DNA of 60,230 nt, taken from assembly GCA_016214145.1 (NCBI GenBank), contig JACRPA010000007.1:1-60230 (forward strand). The letters run 5' to 3'. The stretch is from Rhodocyclales bacterium. Lineage in GTDB: Bacteria; Pseudomonadota; Gammaproteobacteria; Burkholderiales; Rhodocyclaceae. The notes below the pieces were generated by a model. That model had not been told where the DNA came from and searched no databases. It saw only the letters and a list, made by a program, of their open reading frames with translations. A program made the position numbers and the translations under genes. Positions 18,784 through 29,717 of this stretch are shown one piece after another. How positions within the stretch are numbered: the first letter of the stretch is position 1; the number at the start of each line of letters is the position of its first letter.

Positions 18784-20088
18784 ATGAGCCAGACGATTCA
18801 AGCGATTCGCGGGATGAACGACATCCTGCCCGACGAAGCCGAGTTGTGGGAGCGCTTCGACGATGCCGTGCGCGGCTGGTTGCGCGCCTACGGCTATCGG
18901 CCGATGCGCATGCCGGTGGTCGAGCCGACGCCGCTTTTTTCTCGCGCCATCGGCGAGGTGACGGACATCGTCGAGAAGGAAATGTATTCTTTCGTCGATG
19001 CACTCAACGGCGAAGCGCTGACGCTGCGCCCGGAAGGCACCGCCTCCTGCGTACGCGCCGTGCTGCAGCACAGCTTGCTGCACGCCGGTCCGCAGCGACT
19101 GTGGTATGCCGGCCCCATGTTTCGCCACGAGCGGCCGCAGAAGGGACGCTATCGCCAGTTCTACCAGTTCGGCGTCGAGGCCTTCGGCTATGCCGGGCCG
19201 GATATCGATGCCGAGCAGATCGTCATGTGCGCGCGGCTGTGGGACGAATTGGCGCTCACCGGCATTCGGCTGGAGATCAACTCGCTCGGCAGCGCAGAGG
19301 AGCGGCAGCGACACCGCGCCGAACTGATCGCCTACCTGGAACGCCATCGCGAGGCGCTGGATGCCGATGCGCAGCGCCGGCTATATTCCAATCCGCTGCG
19401 CATCCTCGACAGCAAGAACCCGCACATGCAGGAACTCATCGAGGATGCGCCAAAGCTGATGGATTACCTCGGCGATGCCTCCCTCGAGCATTTCGGTGGT
19501 GTGCAGGCCCTGCTCAAGGAAGCGGGCATACCCTATCGCATCAATCCGCGCCTGGTGCGCGGTCTGGATTACTACAACCTGACCGTCTTCGAGTGGATCA
19601 CCGACCGGCTGGGCGCCCAGGGCACGGTGTGCGCCGGCGGCCGTTACGACGGCCTGGTCGAGCAACTCGGCGGCAAACCGGCGCCGGCCTGCGGTTTCGC
19701 CATGGGCGTCGAGCGCCTCATCGCGCTGCTGAAGGAAGAGCATGGCACCGAGGCGGAACAGGCGGCGCGCGCCGCTCCCGACGTCTATGTTGTGCATCAG
19801 GGCGAAGCGGCGCAACGGCTGGCATTTCGCGCGGCCGAGGCGCTGCGCGGTGCCGGCTACGATGTCCTGTTCCACTGTGGGGGCGGCAGTTTCAAGTCGC
19901 AGATGAAGCGGGCCGATGCCTCCGGCGCGCAGGTGGCCGTGATCATTGGCGACGACGAGGCACGCGAGGGCAGTGCCAGCCTGAAATTCTTGCGCGAGGA
20001 TGTACCGCAAAAACGCATTCCGCTGGACCAACTCGCCGACGAGATCGGCAACTATCTTTTTGGGGATGAGAACGATGGCGACCTATGA
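18784..20088 (+). CDS. hisS: Histidyl-tRNA synthetase
   Basis: Class II aminoacyl-tRNA synthetase that charges tRNA-His, 434 residues. The motifs are [17 protein letters not shown] at the N-terminus, the motif 2 region [21 protein letters not shown], the histidine-binding signature [12 protein letters not shown], and a C-terminal anticodon-binding domain. The ATG at 18784 gives the family N-terminus. The last 14 nt overlap yfgM. Confidence 0.98.
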   Translation: MSQTIQAIRGMNDILPDEAELWERFDDAVRGWLRAYGYRPMRMPVVEPTPLFSRAIGEVTDIVEKEMYSFVDALNGEALTLRPEGTASCVRAVLQHSLLHAGPQRLWYAGPMFRHERPQKGRYRQFYQFGVEAFGYAGPDIDAEQIVMCARLWDELALTGIRLEINSLGSAEERQRHRAELIAYLERHREALDADAQRRLYSNPLRILDSKNPHMQELIEDAPKLMDYLGDASLEHFGGVQALLKEAGIPYRINPRLVRGLDYYNLTVFEWITDRLGAQGTVCAGGRYDGLVEQLGGKPAPACGFAMGVERLIALLKEEHGTEAEQAARAAPDVYVVHQGEAAQRLAFRAAEALRGAGYDVLFHCGGGSFKSQMKRADASGAQVAVIIGDDEAREGSASLKFLREDVPQKRIPLDQLADEIGNYLFGDENDGDL

Positions 20089-20743
20089 CTTGGAAGAGCA
20101 GGAACAGATATCCGAGCTGAAAACCTGGTGGAAGATGTACGGCAACATGGTAACGGCCGTGCTGCTGGCCATCTCCGCGGGCGTGGTCGGCTGGCAGGGT
20201 TGGAGCTGGTACCAGCGCAACCAGGCGGCTGAGGCATCGGTCATCTATGCCGCCGTGCAGAAAGGCGCCATGGAAAGAGATGCCAAGCGCGTGCGCGACG
20301 CCGCCGGGGAACTCACCGAGAAATATCCCGGCACGGCCTATGCTGCGATGGCCGCGCTCACCTCTGCCCGGATGCAATTCGATGCCGGTGATCTGAAGAC
20401 CGCCAGGGCGCAACTGCAATGGGTCACCGAAAAGGCGCGCGACAAGGATCTGCGCGACCTTGGCCGCCTGCGTCTTGCGCATATTCTTTTCGACGACAAG
20501 GCGCTGGACGAGGCGCTCAAGCTGCTCGGCGAGGAGCCGGTGCCGGCCTTTGCGGTGCGCTTCGGTGAGTTGAAGGGTGACATCCTGGCGGCGCAGGGCA
20601 AGAAGGCGGAAGCGAAAGCCGCCTATCAGGCCGCCTTGACCAATCAGGACGCCATCGAGAAGGCTGCGGGAAGCCAGGGCGGGCGTGAAACCCAGTATCG
20701 CGACCTGCTGCAGGTCAAACTCGATTCGCTCGGAGGCAAGTGA
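20075..20743 (+). CDS. yfgM: YfgM-family periplasmic TPR chaperone
   Basis: Inner-membrane protein of 222 residues with a short cytoplasmic N-terminus ([22 protein letters not shown]), one membrane helix ([18 protein letters not shown]) and a periplasmic TPR-like domain. In E. coli YfgM associates with the SecYEG translocon and PpiD and lies upstream of bamB, as here. The ATG at 20075 is preferred; one at 20066 would add three residues. The stop overlaps the bamB ATG by one base. Confidence 0.9.
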   Translation: MATYDLEEQEQISELKTWWKMYGNMVTAVLLAISAGVVGWQGWSWYQRNQAAEASVIYAAVQKGAMERDAKRVRDAAGELTEKYPGTAYAAMAALTSARMQFDAGDLKTARAQLQWVTEKARDKDLRDLGRLRLAHILFDDKALDEALKLLGEEPVPAFAVRFGELKGDILAAQGKKAEAKAAYQAALTNQDAIEKAAGSQGGRETQYRDLLQVKLDSLGGK

Positions 20744-21888
20744 TGCGTGCTGTTTTAGTCCTGTCACTTGCCGCTTCGCTGGCCGGTTGTTCCACGATGG
20801 AGAAAATGAACCCGGTGAACTGGTTTTCCAGTGCACCGAAGGTGAAGCCCGCCGAACTGGAGGCGATCAGTCCGAGTGCGACGCTGGCTGCGCTCTGGCA
20901 GGCCGGGGTAGGCAGTGCGGGAGGCTATGTGCTGACCCCGGCAGTGGCCGGTTCGAGCGTCTACGCCGCCGCCCGGGACGGCACGCTGGCGCGCTTCGAC
21001 AACGGCGGCCAGGTATGGCGCATCAATGCGGGGCAACCGATCTCCGGCGGTGTCGGCGCGGATGGACGCCTGGTGGTGGTCGCCACGGCGAAGGGCGAGG
21101 TACTGGCGTTCGACAATACGGGCAAGGCGCTGTGGACGGCGCGCGTCACCTCGGAGGTGCTTGCCGCCCCGCAGATCGCGGAGGGCCTGGTGCTGGTGCG
21201 CAGCGGCGACAATCGCATCTTCGGCCTCGACGCGGCGGACGGCAAGCGCAAATGGGTGTACCAGCGCAGTACGCCGGCGCTTTCCCTGCGCAGCAATGTC
21301 GGCGTGACGGTGGCTGGCAAGGCGGCGCTGGCCGGCTTCCCCGGTGGCAAGCTGGTGGCCATAGCGCTCAACAACGGCGCCGCAATCTGGGAGGCCACGG
21401 TGGCCATGCCCAAGGGGGCCACCGAACTTGAGCGGGTTTCCGACGTCACCAGCGCTCCCGTCGTTGCCGGGCGGGAAGTGTGCGCAGCCGCCTATCAGGG
21501 GCGGATTGCCTGTTTCGATCTGGCATCCGGCAACCACCTGTGGTCGCGCGACATGTCGTCTGCCGCCGGCATCGACGTGGATGCCCGCAATGTTTATGTC
21601 ACGGATGAAAAGGGCGCGGTTCATGCGCTGGATCGTGCCAACGGGGCGACCATGTGGAAGCAGGACAAGCTGTTCATGCGCCATGTGAGTCGGCCGATCG
21701 CGCTGAGCAGCCATGTCGCGGTGGGGGATTACCAGGGCGTCGTGCACCTGCTGCGCCGCGATAACGGCGCCTTTGCCGCCCGCTACAGCACTGACAGCAG
21801 CGGCATCTCGGCCGAGCCGCAGCTGATCGAGCGGGGCTTCCTCATGCAGACGCGCAACGGCGGCCTCTATGCGCTGTCGGTGAACTGA
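20743..21888 (+). CDS. bamB: Outer-membrane assembly lipoprotein BamB
   Basis: Lipoprotein of the BAM complex that inserts beta-barrel proteins into the outer membrane. The 381-residue protein begins with a lipoprotein signal (LSLAASLAGC). It then shows the PQQ-like eight-bladed propeller repeats, for example TARVTSEVLAAPQIAEGLVL and RDMSSAAGIDVDARNVYVTD. The ATG at 20743 follows CGGAGG closely; a GTG at 20740 is in frame. The yfgM-bamB-der order is standard. Confidence 0.95.
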   Translation: MRAVLVLSLAASLAGCSTMEKMNPVNWFSSAPKVKPAELEAISPSATLAALWQAGVGSAGGYVLTPAVAGSSVYAAARDGTLARFDNGGQVWRINAGQPISGGVGADGRLVVVATAKGEVLAFDNTGKALWTARVTSEVLAAPQIAEGLVLVRSGDNRIFGLDAADGKRKWVYQRSTPALSLRSNVGVTVAGKAALAGFPGGKLVAIALNNGAAIWEATVAMPKGATELERVSDVTSAPVVAGREVCAAAYQGRIACFDLASGNHLWSRDMSSAAGIDVDARNVYVTDEKGAVHALDRANGATMWKQDKLFMRHVSRPIALSSHVAVGDYQGVVHLLRRDNGAFAARYSTDSSGISAEPQLIERGFLMQTRNGGLYALSVN

Positions 21889-21906
21889 ACCGATGATAGC
21901 CGGTCA

Positions 21907-23235
21907 ATGAAGCCCACCCTCGTCATTGTCGGTCGGCCCAACGTCGGCAAATCCACCCTGTTCAATCGCCTGACCAAGTCGCGCGATGCCCTGGTGGCGG
22001 ACATACCGGGCCTGACGCGCGACCGCCACTATGGGCACGGCCGTGTCGGCGCGCGTGCCTACCTGGTGGTGGATACCGGCGGCTTCGAGCCGAATGCCAA
22101 AGAGGGCATCCTCGCCGAGATGGCGCAACAGGCGGAAGCGGCGATTGCCGAAGCCGACATGCTGCTGTTCGTTGTCGATGGGCGGGCGGGGCTGACAGCC
22201 CAGGACAAGACTATCGCCGAGCGGCTGCGCCGCACCGGGCGGCCCTTGCTGCTGGTGGTGAACAAGGCTGAGGGTATGGAGCGCGCCCTCGTCGGTGCCG
22301 AATTCCACGAACTGGCCTGCGGCGAGCCGCTGGTCATCTCCGCCGCCCACGGCGACGGCGTTAGGGAATTGGTCGAGGAAGCGTTGGCCCCATTTCCAGA
22401 GGCCGAGGAACCGATGGAGGAGGGCAGGGGCCCGCGCATCGCCGTGGTGGGCAGGCCCAATGTCGGCAAATCCACGCTCATCAACGCCCTGCTCGGCGAG
22501 GAGCGCGTCATCGCCTTCGACCAGCCCGGCACCACGCGCGACGCCATCTCCGTGCCCTTCCAGCGCAAGGGCAAGGATTACACCCTGATCGACACGGCGG
22601 GCCTGCGCCGCAAGGGCAAGGTCTTCGAGACCATCGAGAAGTTTTCCGTCATCAAGACCCTGCAATCGATCGAGGAGGCCAACGTCGTGGTGCTGGTGCT
22701 CGACGCCGGTCAGGACATTTCCGACCAGGATGCGCATATCGCCGGGTTCTGCGTCGAGGCGGGTCGGGCCATGGTGATCGCGGTGAACAAGTGGGATTGC
22801 GCCGACGACTACCGGCGCGACCGGCTCAGGATGGACATGACGCGCAAGCTCAATTTCCTCGGCTTCGCCAAGGCGCATTTCATCTGCGCCTTGAAGGGGG
22901 AAGGCATCAATCCGTTGATGGCCTCGGTCGACGCGGCCTACGCAGCTTCGATGGTGAAGATGCCTACGCCCAAGCTCACGCGCCTGCTGCAGGCCGCCAT
23001 CGAAAAGCAGACGCCGCCACGGCATGGCATATTCAGGCCGAAGCTGCGCTATGCACACCAGGGCGGCAATAATCCACCGATCATCGTCATTCACGGCAAC
23101 GCGCTGGAGCACGTTCCGGACGCCTACCGCCGCTATCTCGAGCACACCTTCATGGAAGCCTTCAAGCTGAAAGGCACGCCGCTCCGGGTCGAGTTCCGCA
23201 CGACCCGGAACCCCTACGCGAATAAGGAGCGCTGA
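21907..23235 (+). CDS. der: Ribosome assembly GTPase Der (EngA)
   Basis: Essential GTPase for 50S subunit maturation, with two tandem G domains. Each has a P-loop ([14 protein letters not shown] near residue 9 and [14 protein letters not shown] near residue 184), with DTGG and DTAG switch motifs and NKAE and NKWD guanine motifs. A C-terminal KH-like domain ends in [12 protein letters not shown]. The 442 residues are normal. Confidence 0.98.
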   Translation: MKPTLVIVGRPNVGKSTLFNRLTKSRDALVADIPGLTRDRHYGHGRVGARAYLVVDTGGFEPNAKEGILAEMAQQAEAAIAEADMLLFVVDGRAGLTAQDKTIAERLRRTGRPLLLVVNKAEGMERALVGAEFHELACGEPLVISAAHGDGVRELVEEALAPFPEAEEPMEEGRGPRIAVVGRPNVGKSTLINALLGEERVIAFDQPGTTRDAISVPFQRKGKDYTLIDTAGLRRKGKVFETIEKFSVIKTLQSIEEANVVVLVLDAGQDISDQDAHIAGFCVEAGRAMVIAVNKWDCADDYRRDRLRMDMTRKLNFLGFAKAHFICALKGEGINPLMASVDAAYAASMVKMPTPKLTRLLQAAIEKQTPPRHGIFRPKLRYAHQGGNNPPIIVIHGNALEHVPDAYRRYLEHTFMEAFKLKGTPLRVEFRTTRNPYANKER

Positions 23236-23324
23236 TACATGGCTTGGCGCCACACTGTGGCGGCAAGCAAAGAAATCCGGTAAAGTACCGTTTCAAAAAA
23301 CAATTTTTTACGTGGGGCCACACC

Positions 23325-23561
23325 ATGAGCAATAAAGGGCAACTTTTACAAGACCCGTTCCTCAACACACTGCGCCGGGAGCATATTCCGGTGTCCATTT
23401 ACCTGGTGAACGGCATCAAGCTTCAGGGTCAGGTCGAGTCCTTCGACCAGTATGTCGTCCTGCTGAAGAACACCGTGACGCAGATGGTCTACAAGCACGC
23501 CATCTCGACCGTCGTTCCGGCGCGTCCGGTCAGCATTCCGCACGAACACAGCGAGGGTTGA
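23325..23561 (+). CDS. hfq: RNA chaperone Hfq
   Basis: Sm-like hexameric RNA chaperone that pairs small RNAs with mRNAs. The 78-residue protein has the Sm1 region [39 protein letters not shown] and the Sm2 motif YKHAIST. The start at 23325 is set by homology; upstream codons of the open frame are unrelated. It is followed by hflX, hflK and hflC, the usual order. Confidence 0.98.
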   Translation: MSNKGQLLQDPFLNTLRREHIPVSIYLVNGIKLQGQVESFDQYVVLLKNTVTQMVYKHAISTVVPARPVSIPHEHSEG

Positions 23562-23601
23562 TGACCTGCTGCTCCGGTCGGCGCATCGCCGGCCGTTCCT
23601 G

Positions 23602-24726
23602 ATGTTCGATCGTCCCGGCGGTGGAGAACTCGCCGTGCTCGTCCAACTGGATTTCGGCCAGGGCGATGTCGTCGAACGGCTGGAAGAACTGAAGCTGCTT
23701 GCCGCTTCGGCCGGCGCCACTACGGTTGCCGTCGTGCAGGGCCGCCGCGAACGTCCCGACGCCGCGCTCTTCGCCGGCAAGGGCAAGGTGGCCGAGGTGG
23801 CCGATGCCATTCGTGATGCCGGCGCCGACATCGCCATTTTCAATCATGAGCTGTCCGCCGCCCAGCAGCGCAATCTGGAAAAGGAACTGGGTTGCCGCGT
23901 TGTTGACCGCACCAGCCTGATCCTCGACATCTTCGCCCAGCGCGCCAAAAGTCATGATGGCAAGCTGCAGGTGGAACTGGCGCAACTTCAGCACATGGCT
24001 ACCCGCCTGGTGCGCGGCTGGAGCCACCTGGAGCGTCAGAAGGGTGGCATCGGCCTGCGCGGCCCAGGCGAAACCCAGTTGGAGACCGACCGGCGTCTGC
24101 TCGGCAAGCGGGTCAAGGTGCTGAAGGATCGCCTGAAGCAGCTCGAGCGCCAGCGTGCGGTGCGCCGCCGTGCACGGACGCGGCGGGAGATGCTGGCGGT
24201 TTCGCTGGTCGGCTATACCAACGCCGGCAAGTCGACGCTGTTCAATGCCCTCACCAAGGCCGGGGCCTATGCCGCCGACCAGCTGTTCGCCACGCTGGAC
24301 ACCACCTCCCGACGACTTTACCTGGAGGGGTCGGGGCAGGTTGTCCTCTCCGACACCGTGGGCTTTATCCGCGATCTGCCGCATGCCCTTGTAGCAGCTT
24401 TTCATGCCACCCTGGAGGAAACTGCGTCGGCCGATCTGCTCCTGCATGTGGTCGACTCGGCCAGCGCCGACCGTGATGCGCAGATAGAGGCCGTGAATGG
24501 GGTGCTGGAGGAAATTGGCGCTGCGCAGGTTCCGCAGATACTGATCTGGAACAAGATCGACGCCACAGGTGTCGAACCGGGAATCGAGCATGACGCCTAT
24601 GGTAAAATCATGCGTGTTCGAGTCAGTGCAAGAACCGGTGCCGGGCTCGACCTGTTGCGGCAGGCACTGGCCGGAACGGCGCGGGAGCGTGCAGAGCCTG
24701 CCTTGCCCATCGCCGACGCCGCCTAA
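23602..24726 (+). CDS. hflX: GTPase HflX
   Basis: Ribosome-associated GTPase that splits stalled 70S ribosomes under stress. It has an N-terminal nucleotide-binding domain, the HflX signature GGIGLRGPGETQLETDRRL and a G domain with GYTNAGKSTLFNAL, DTVGFIRDLP and NKID. The 374 residues are on the short side compared with E. coli HflX (426), because the C-terminal tail is shorter. Confidence 0.96.
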   Translation: MFDRPGGGELAVLVQLDFGQGDVVERLEELKLLAASAGATTVAVVQGRRERPDAALFAGKGKVAEVADAIRDAGADIAIFNHELSAAQQRNLEKELGCRVVDRTSLILDIFAQRAKSHDGKLQVELAQLQHMATRLVRGWSHLERQKGGIGLRGPGETQLETDRRLLGKRVKVLKDRLKQLERQRAVRRRARTRREMLAVSLVGYTNAGKSTLFNALTKAGAYAADQLFATLDTTSRRLYLEGSGQVVLSDTVGFIRDLPHALVAAFHATLEETASADLLLHVVDSASADRDAQIEAVNGVLEEIGAAQVPQILIWNKIDATGVEPGIEHDAYGKIMRVRVSARTGAGLDLLRQALAGTARERAEPALPIADAA

Positions 24727-24772
24727 CCCAACCTTTGCAACTCTTCGCGATCCGATGATTACTGGCATTCTG

Positions 24773-26005
24773 ATGTCGCTGAACGATCCCCAGTGGGGCA
24801 ACAACAAGGGATCGAACCAGGGCCCGCCCGATCTCGAGGATCTGTGGCGCGATTTCAACCGACGCCTGTCCGGCTTGTTCGGCAGGAAGGGCGGGGGCGG
24901 CAACGGCGGTGATTCGAACCCGCGTCCCCCGATGAACCTCAAGGCCTTCGGCGGCGGCATCGGCGCCCTCGTCGTGCTGATCCTGGTGGTTTGGCTGGCG
25001 AGTGGCTTCTACATCGTCGATGCCAGCCAGCGCGGCGTCGTGCTGACCTTTGGCAAGTTCTCGCAGACCACCGAGCCGGGCCTGCGCTGGCGTCTGCCCT
25101 ATCCCATCCAGACGAATGAAATCGTCAAGCTGACCGATGTCCGCGTCGTCGAAGTCGGTTACCGCGGCTCGGACAAGAACAAGGTGCTCAAGGAAGCCCT
25201 GATGCTGACGGATGACGAGAACATCATCAACATCCAGTTCGCCGTGCAGTGGTTCCTCAAGGATCCGCAGGAATACCTCTTCAACAACCGCAGTCCCGAG
25301 GATACCGTGCTGCAGGCGGCGGAGACGGCCATGCGCGAGGTGGTCGGCAAGAGCAAGATGGACTTCGCCCTCTACGAGGGCCGCGAGCAGGTCGCCGCCC
25401 AGGCCTCGAAAATCATGCAGGACATCCTCGATCGCTACAAGACCGGCATTGTCGTCTCCAAGCTTTCGCTGCAGAACGTGCAGCCGCCGGAGCAGGTGCA
25501 GGCCGCCTTCGACGACGCCGTCAAGGCCGGCCAGGATCGCGATCGCCATGTGAACGAGGGCCAGGCCTATGCCAACGACGTCATCCCCAGGGCGCGCGGC
25601 GCGGCCTCGCGTCTGATGGAGGAAGCCGGTGGCTACAAGGGCCGCGTGGTGGCCAACGCCGAGGGCGAGGCGAGTCGCTTCAGGCAGGTGCTGGTCGAAT
25701 ACAACAAGGCGCCGGAAGTCACACGCCAACGCATGTACCTCGACACCATGCAGCAGGTGCTCTCCAGCACCAGCAAGATACTGGTCGATGCCAAGGGGGC
25801 CGGCAACCTGCTCTATCTGCCGCTCGACAAGCTGATGCAGGCGGCGGGCGCGCCGGCCGCCGCCGCAACCTCCGCGGAGGCGGCGCTGCCGCTGTCCAGG
25901 CCGTTGCCGAACCTGGGCGCCGATGTGCCGCCGCAACTCGAGCGATCCGATGCCGTGCCGAGATCGCGCGATTCGCTGCGCTCGCGCGAGAGGGGAGAAC
26001 GCTGA
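24773..26005 (+). CDS. hflK: FtsH modulator HflK
   Basis: HflK forms with HflC a large SPFH-domain assembly in the periplasm that surrounds and modulates the FtsH protease. The 410-residue protein has a Gly-rich N-terminus, a membrane helix (ALVVLILVVWLASGFYIVD) and the SPFH/band-7 domain (SQRGVVLTFGKFSQTTEPGL). A coiled stalk and an Ala/Arg-rich tail follow. The start at 24773 (MSLNDPQWGNNKG) is chosen by homology; 24755 is in frame. The stop overlaps the hflC ATG by one base. Confidence 0.95.
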   Translation: MSLNDPQWGNNKGSNQGPPDLEDLWRDFNRRLSGLFGRKGGGGNGGDSNPRPPMNLKAFGGGIGALVVLILVVWLASGFYIVDASQRGVVLTFGKFSQTTEPGLRWRLPYPIQTNEIVKLTDVRVVEVGYRGSDKNKVLKEALMLTDDENIINIQFAVQWFLKDPQEYLFNNRSPEDTVLQAAETAMREVVGKSKMDFALYEGREQVAAQASKIMQDILDRYKTGIVVSKLSLQNVQPPEQVQAAFDDAVKAGQDRDRHVNEGQAYANDVIPRARGAASRLMEEAGGYKGRVVANAEGEASRFRQVLVEYNKAPEVTRQRMYLDTMQQVLSSTSKILVDAKGAGNLLYLPLDKLMQAAGAPAAAATSAEAALPLSRPLPNLGADVPPQLERSDAVPRSRDSLRSRERGER

Positions 26006-26880
26006 TGCGCCGCAACCTGCCCTTCATCGCCGCCTTTGCCCTGACCGTGCTGGTGATGGTCGCCATGTCGATGTTTACGGTCGACCAGCGTCGTTTCGCA
26101 ATCGTGCGCCAGTTTGGTGAAATCAAGGATGTCATCACCGAGCCCGGCCTCAACTTCAAATGGCCGATGATTCAGGATGTGCGCTACTTCGACAAGCGCA
26201 TCCTCACCTACGATGCGGCGGAGCCGGAGCGTTTCATCACCTCTGAAAAGAAGCCGGTGCTGGTCGATGCCTTCGTCAAGTGGCGCATCATCGACGTCAG
26301 GCAGTACTACATTTCCGTGCAGGGCGACGAGGCGCTCGCCTCGACGCGACTGGCACAGACGGTGAACGGCGGCCTGCGCGACGAATTCTCCAAGCGCAGC
26401 GTGCACGACGTCGTTTCCGGCGAGCGCGAGCAGATCATGGAGGCGGTGCGCACCAAGGCCGATGCCGACGCGCGCGCCATCGGCGTGCAGATCGTCGATG
26501 TTCGACTGAAGCGCGTCGACCTCGTGCAGGAAGTGTCCGAGTCGGTCTACCGGCGCATGGAAACCGAGCGCAAGCGGGTTGCCAACGAACTGCGCTCCAA
26601 GGGAGCCGCCGAGGCGGAAAAGATCAAGGCCGATGCCGACCGCCAGCGCGAGATCATCATCGCCGAGGCTTATCGAGACGCGCAGCGCCTGAAGGGCGAG
26701 GGCGACGCCAGGGCGACGGCGATCTATGCCGGTGCCTTTGGCCAAAATCCCGAGTTCTATGCCTTCTATCGCAGCCTGGAGGCCTATCGCACCAGCTTCC
26801 GCAGCAAGGGCGACGTGCTGGTGATCGAGCCGAACGCCGAGTTCTTCAAGTACCTGAAGAGCACCGGCAAAGGCAAGTAA
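26005..26880 (+). CDS. hflC: FtsH modulator HflC
   Basis: Partner of HflK. The 291 residues comprise an N-terminal membrane anchor ([19 protein letters not shown]), then the SPFH domain ([19 protein letters not shown]), then a helical stalk ([19 protein letters not shown]) and the conserved tail [15 protein letters not shown]. It is coupled to hflK by a one-base overlap. Confidence 0.96.
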   Translation: MRRNLPFIAAFALTVLVMVAMSMFTVDQRRFAIVRQFGEIKDVITEPGLNFKWPMIQDVRYFDKRILTYDAAEPERFITSEKKPVLVDAFVKWRIIDVRQYYISVQGDEALASTRLAQTVNGGLRDEFSKRSVHDVVSGEREQIMEAVRTKADADARAIGVQIVDVRLKRVDLVQEVSESVYRRMETERKRVANELRSKGAAEAEKIKADADRQREIIIAEAYRDAQRLKGEGDARATAIYAGAFGQNPEFYAFYRSLEAYRTSFRSKGDVLVIEPNAEFFKYLKSTGKGK

Positions 26881-26888
26881 GGCGGGGC

Positions 26889-27074
26889 ATGGTGACCACC
26901 CTGCTGACGGCGTTCGCCCTGATGCTGGTGCTGGAGGGACTGCTGCCCTTCATCGCACCCAAGGTTTGGCGCGACACCTTTCGCCGCATCACCGAACTGG
27001 CCGACGGACAGGTCCGCTTCCTCGGTCTCTCGTCGATCGTCGTCGGCGTGATTCTCCTGTTCTTTCTGAAGTAG
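26889..27074 (+). CDS. DUF2065 small membrane protein (YjeT-like)
   Basis: A 61-residue protein with two hydrophobic helices separated by a basic loop ([20 protein letters not shown]), the DUF2065 pattern. In many proteobacteria it lies directly after hflC, as here. Its function is unknown. It is 8 nt after hflC and 2 nt before hisZ. Confidence 0.9.
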   Translation: MVTTLLTAFALMLVLEGLLPFIAPKVWRDTFRRITELADGQVRFLGLSSIVVGVILLFFLK

Positions 27075-27076
27075 CC

Positions 27077-28237
27077 ATGCGCCGCTGGCTGTTGCCCGAA
27101 TCCATCGAGGACGTCCTGCCGCCCGAAGCGCGCCGGGTGGAGCGGCTGCGCCGGGCGCTGCTCGACGAATTTGCCCTGCATGGCTACGAACTCGTTATGC
27201 CGCCGCTGCTCGAATACATCGAGTCGCTGCTCACCGGCAGCGGGCGCGACATGGACCTGCGCACCTTCAAGCTGGTCGACCAGTTGTCCGGCCGCACCAT
27301 GGGCATCCGCGCCGACATCACGCCGCAGGTGGCGCGCATTGACGCCCACCTGCTCAATCGCAAGGGCGTGACCCGCCTGTGCTACTGCGGCAGCGTGCTG
27401 CATACCCTGCCGTCGGGCTTGACCGCCACGCGCGAACCGCTGCAAATCGGCGCGGAGCTCTATGGCCATGCCGGCATCGAGGCCGACGTCGAGGTGATTC
27501 GCCTGCTGGGGGGGGCGCTGGAGATCGTCGGCGTGAAGGCCTCGCGACTCGATCTCGGCCATGTCGGTGTGTTCCGCGCCCTGTCGGCGCGCGGCGCGCT
27601 GGAAACAGAACTGGAGCAGGAACTGTTCGCCGTGCTGCAGGCCAAGGACATGCCCGACCTGCGCGAACTGGTGAAGGACATCGCCGAGCCGGTCCGGTCG
27701 GCCCTGCTGGCCCTGCCCGAATGCTACGGCGGCCTGGAAGCGCTTGAACGGGCCCTAAAATTGCTGCCGGGGGACGCCGAAATCGCACAGGCAGTGAGCG
27801 ACCTCAAGAAGCTGGCGGACGAGCTGGCCGATCTGCCGGTGAGTTTCGACCTGGCCGATTTGCGTGGCTACCATTATCACAGCGGCGTGGCGTTCGCCGC
27901 CTATTGCGCGGGTCACCCCGGCGCGATCGCCCTGGGTGGCCGCTACGACAAGGTGGGCAAGGCCTTTGGCCGCGGCAGGCCGGCGACCGGTTTCAGCATG
28001 GATCTGCGGGAACTGTCCCAGCTCGAAGCGACGTCGCCTTCGCCGCGGGCGATCCTGGCGCCCGCGGGCGGCGGGAATGGCTTGCGTGAAATCGTGGCGG
28101 GCTTGCGTGCCAAGGGAGAGATCATCATCGAGGCGCTGCCCGGCCATGGGGGCACTTGGGGCGAGGCCGGCTGCGACCGGCAACTGGTGCTGCGCGCGGG
28201 CAAATGGACTGTCGAGAAAATTCAGGGGGAAGTTTAG
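27077..28237 (+). CDS. hisZ: ATP phosphoribosyltransferase regulatory subunit HisZ
   Basis: HisZ is a histidyl-tRNA synthetase paralogue without synthetase activity. It joins the short-form HisG to make an active, feedback-regulated ATP phosphoribosyltransferase for histidine synthesis. The 386 residues begin [19 protein letters not shown]. The class II synthetase-like core ([36 protein letters not shown]) is present, but the C-terminal anticodon domain is lacking. It lies before purA, a conserved neighbour in betaproteobacteria. Confidence 0.95.
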   Translation: MRRWLLPESIEDVLPPEARRVERLRRALLDEFALHGYELVMPPLLEYIESLLTGSGRDMDLRTFKLVDQLSGRTMGIRADITPQVARIDAHLLNRKGVTRLCYCGSVLHTLPSGLTATREPLQIGAELYGHAGIEADVEVIRLLGGALEIVGVKASRLDLGHVGVFRALSARGALETELEQELFAVLQAKDMPDLRELVKDIAEPVRSALLALPECYGGLEALERALKLLPGDAEIAQAVSDLKKLADELADLPVSFDLADLRGYHYHSGVAFAAYCAGHPGAIALGGRYDKVGKAFGRGRPATGFSMDLRELSQLEATSPSPRAILAPAGGGNGLREIVAGLRAKGEIIIEALPGHGGTWGEAGCDRQLVLRAGKWTVEKIQGEV

Positions 28238-29551
<1,314 letters not shown>

Positions 29552-29558
29552 CGGGCGT

Positions 29559-29588
29559 AAAAAAAGCCGGTCAGCGACCGGCTTTTTT
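29559..29588 (+). terminator. purA terminator
   Basis: AAAAAGCCGGTC pairs with GACCGGCTTTTT around an AGC loop. The symmetry (A run before, T run after) means that it could also stop transcription of the tRNA-Leu gene coming from the other side. Confidence 0.93.
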
Positions 29589-29597
29589 CATTGTACC

Positions 29598-29684
29598 TGG
29601 TGCCCAGAAGAGGACTCGAACCTCCACAGTGTTGCCACCGCTAGGACCTGAACCTAGTGCGTCTACCAATTCCGCCATCTGGGC
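29598..29684 (-). tRNA. tRNA-Leu (anticodon CAG)
   Basis: Read on the minus strand, the gene folds as a class II tRNA. The acceptor GCCCAGA pairs with TCTGGGC, and CCA is encoded. The anticodon stem CTAGG/CCTAG has the loop TTCAGGT (anticodon CAG), followed by a long variable arm and a T arm with GGTTCGAGTCC. It reads CUG leucine codons, the most used in this GC-rich genome. Confidence 0.96.
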
Positions 29685-29717
29685 AAAGAGGGCGCAATTT
29701 TAAAGGAAAGATCGATT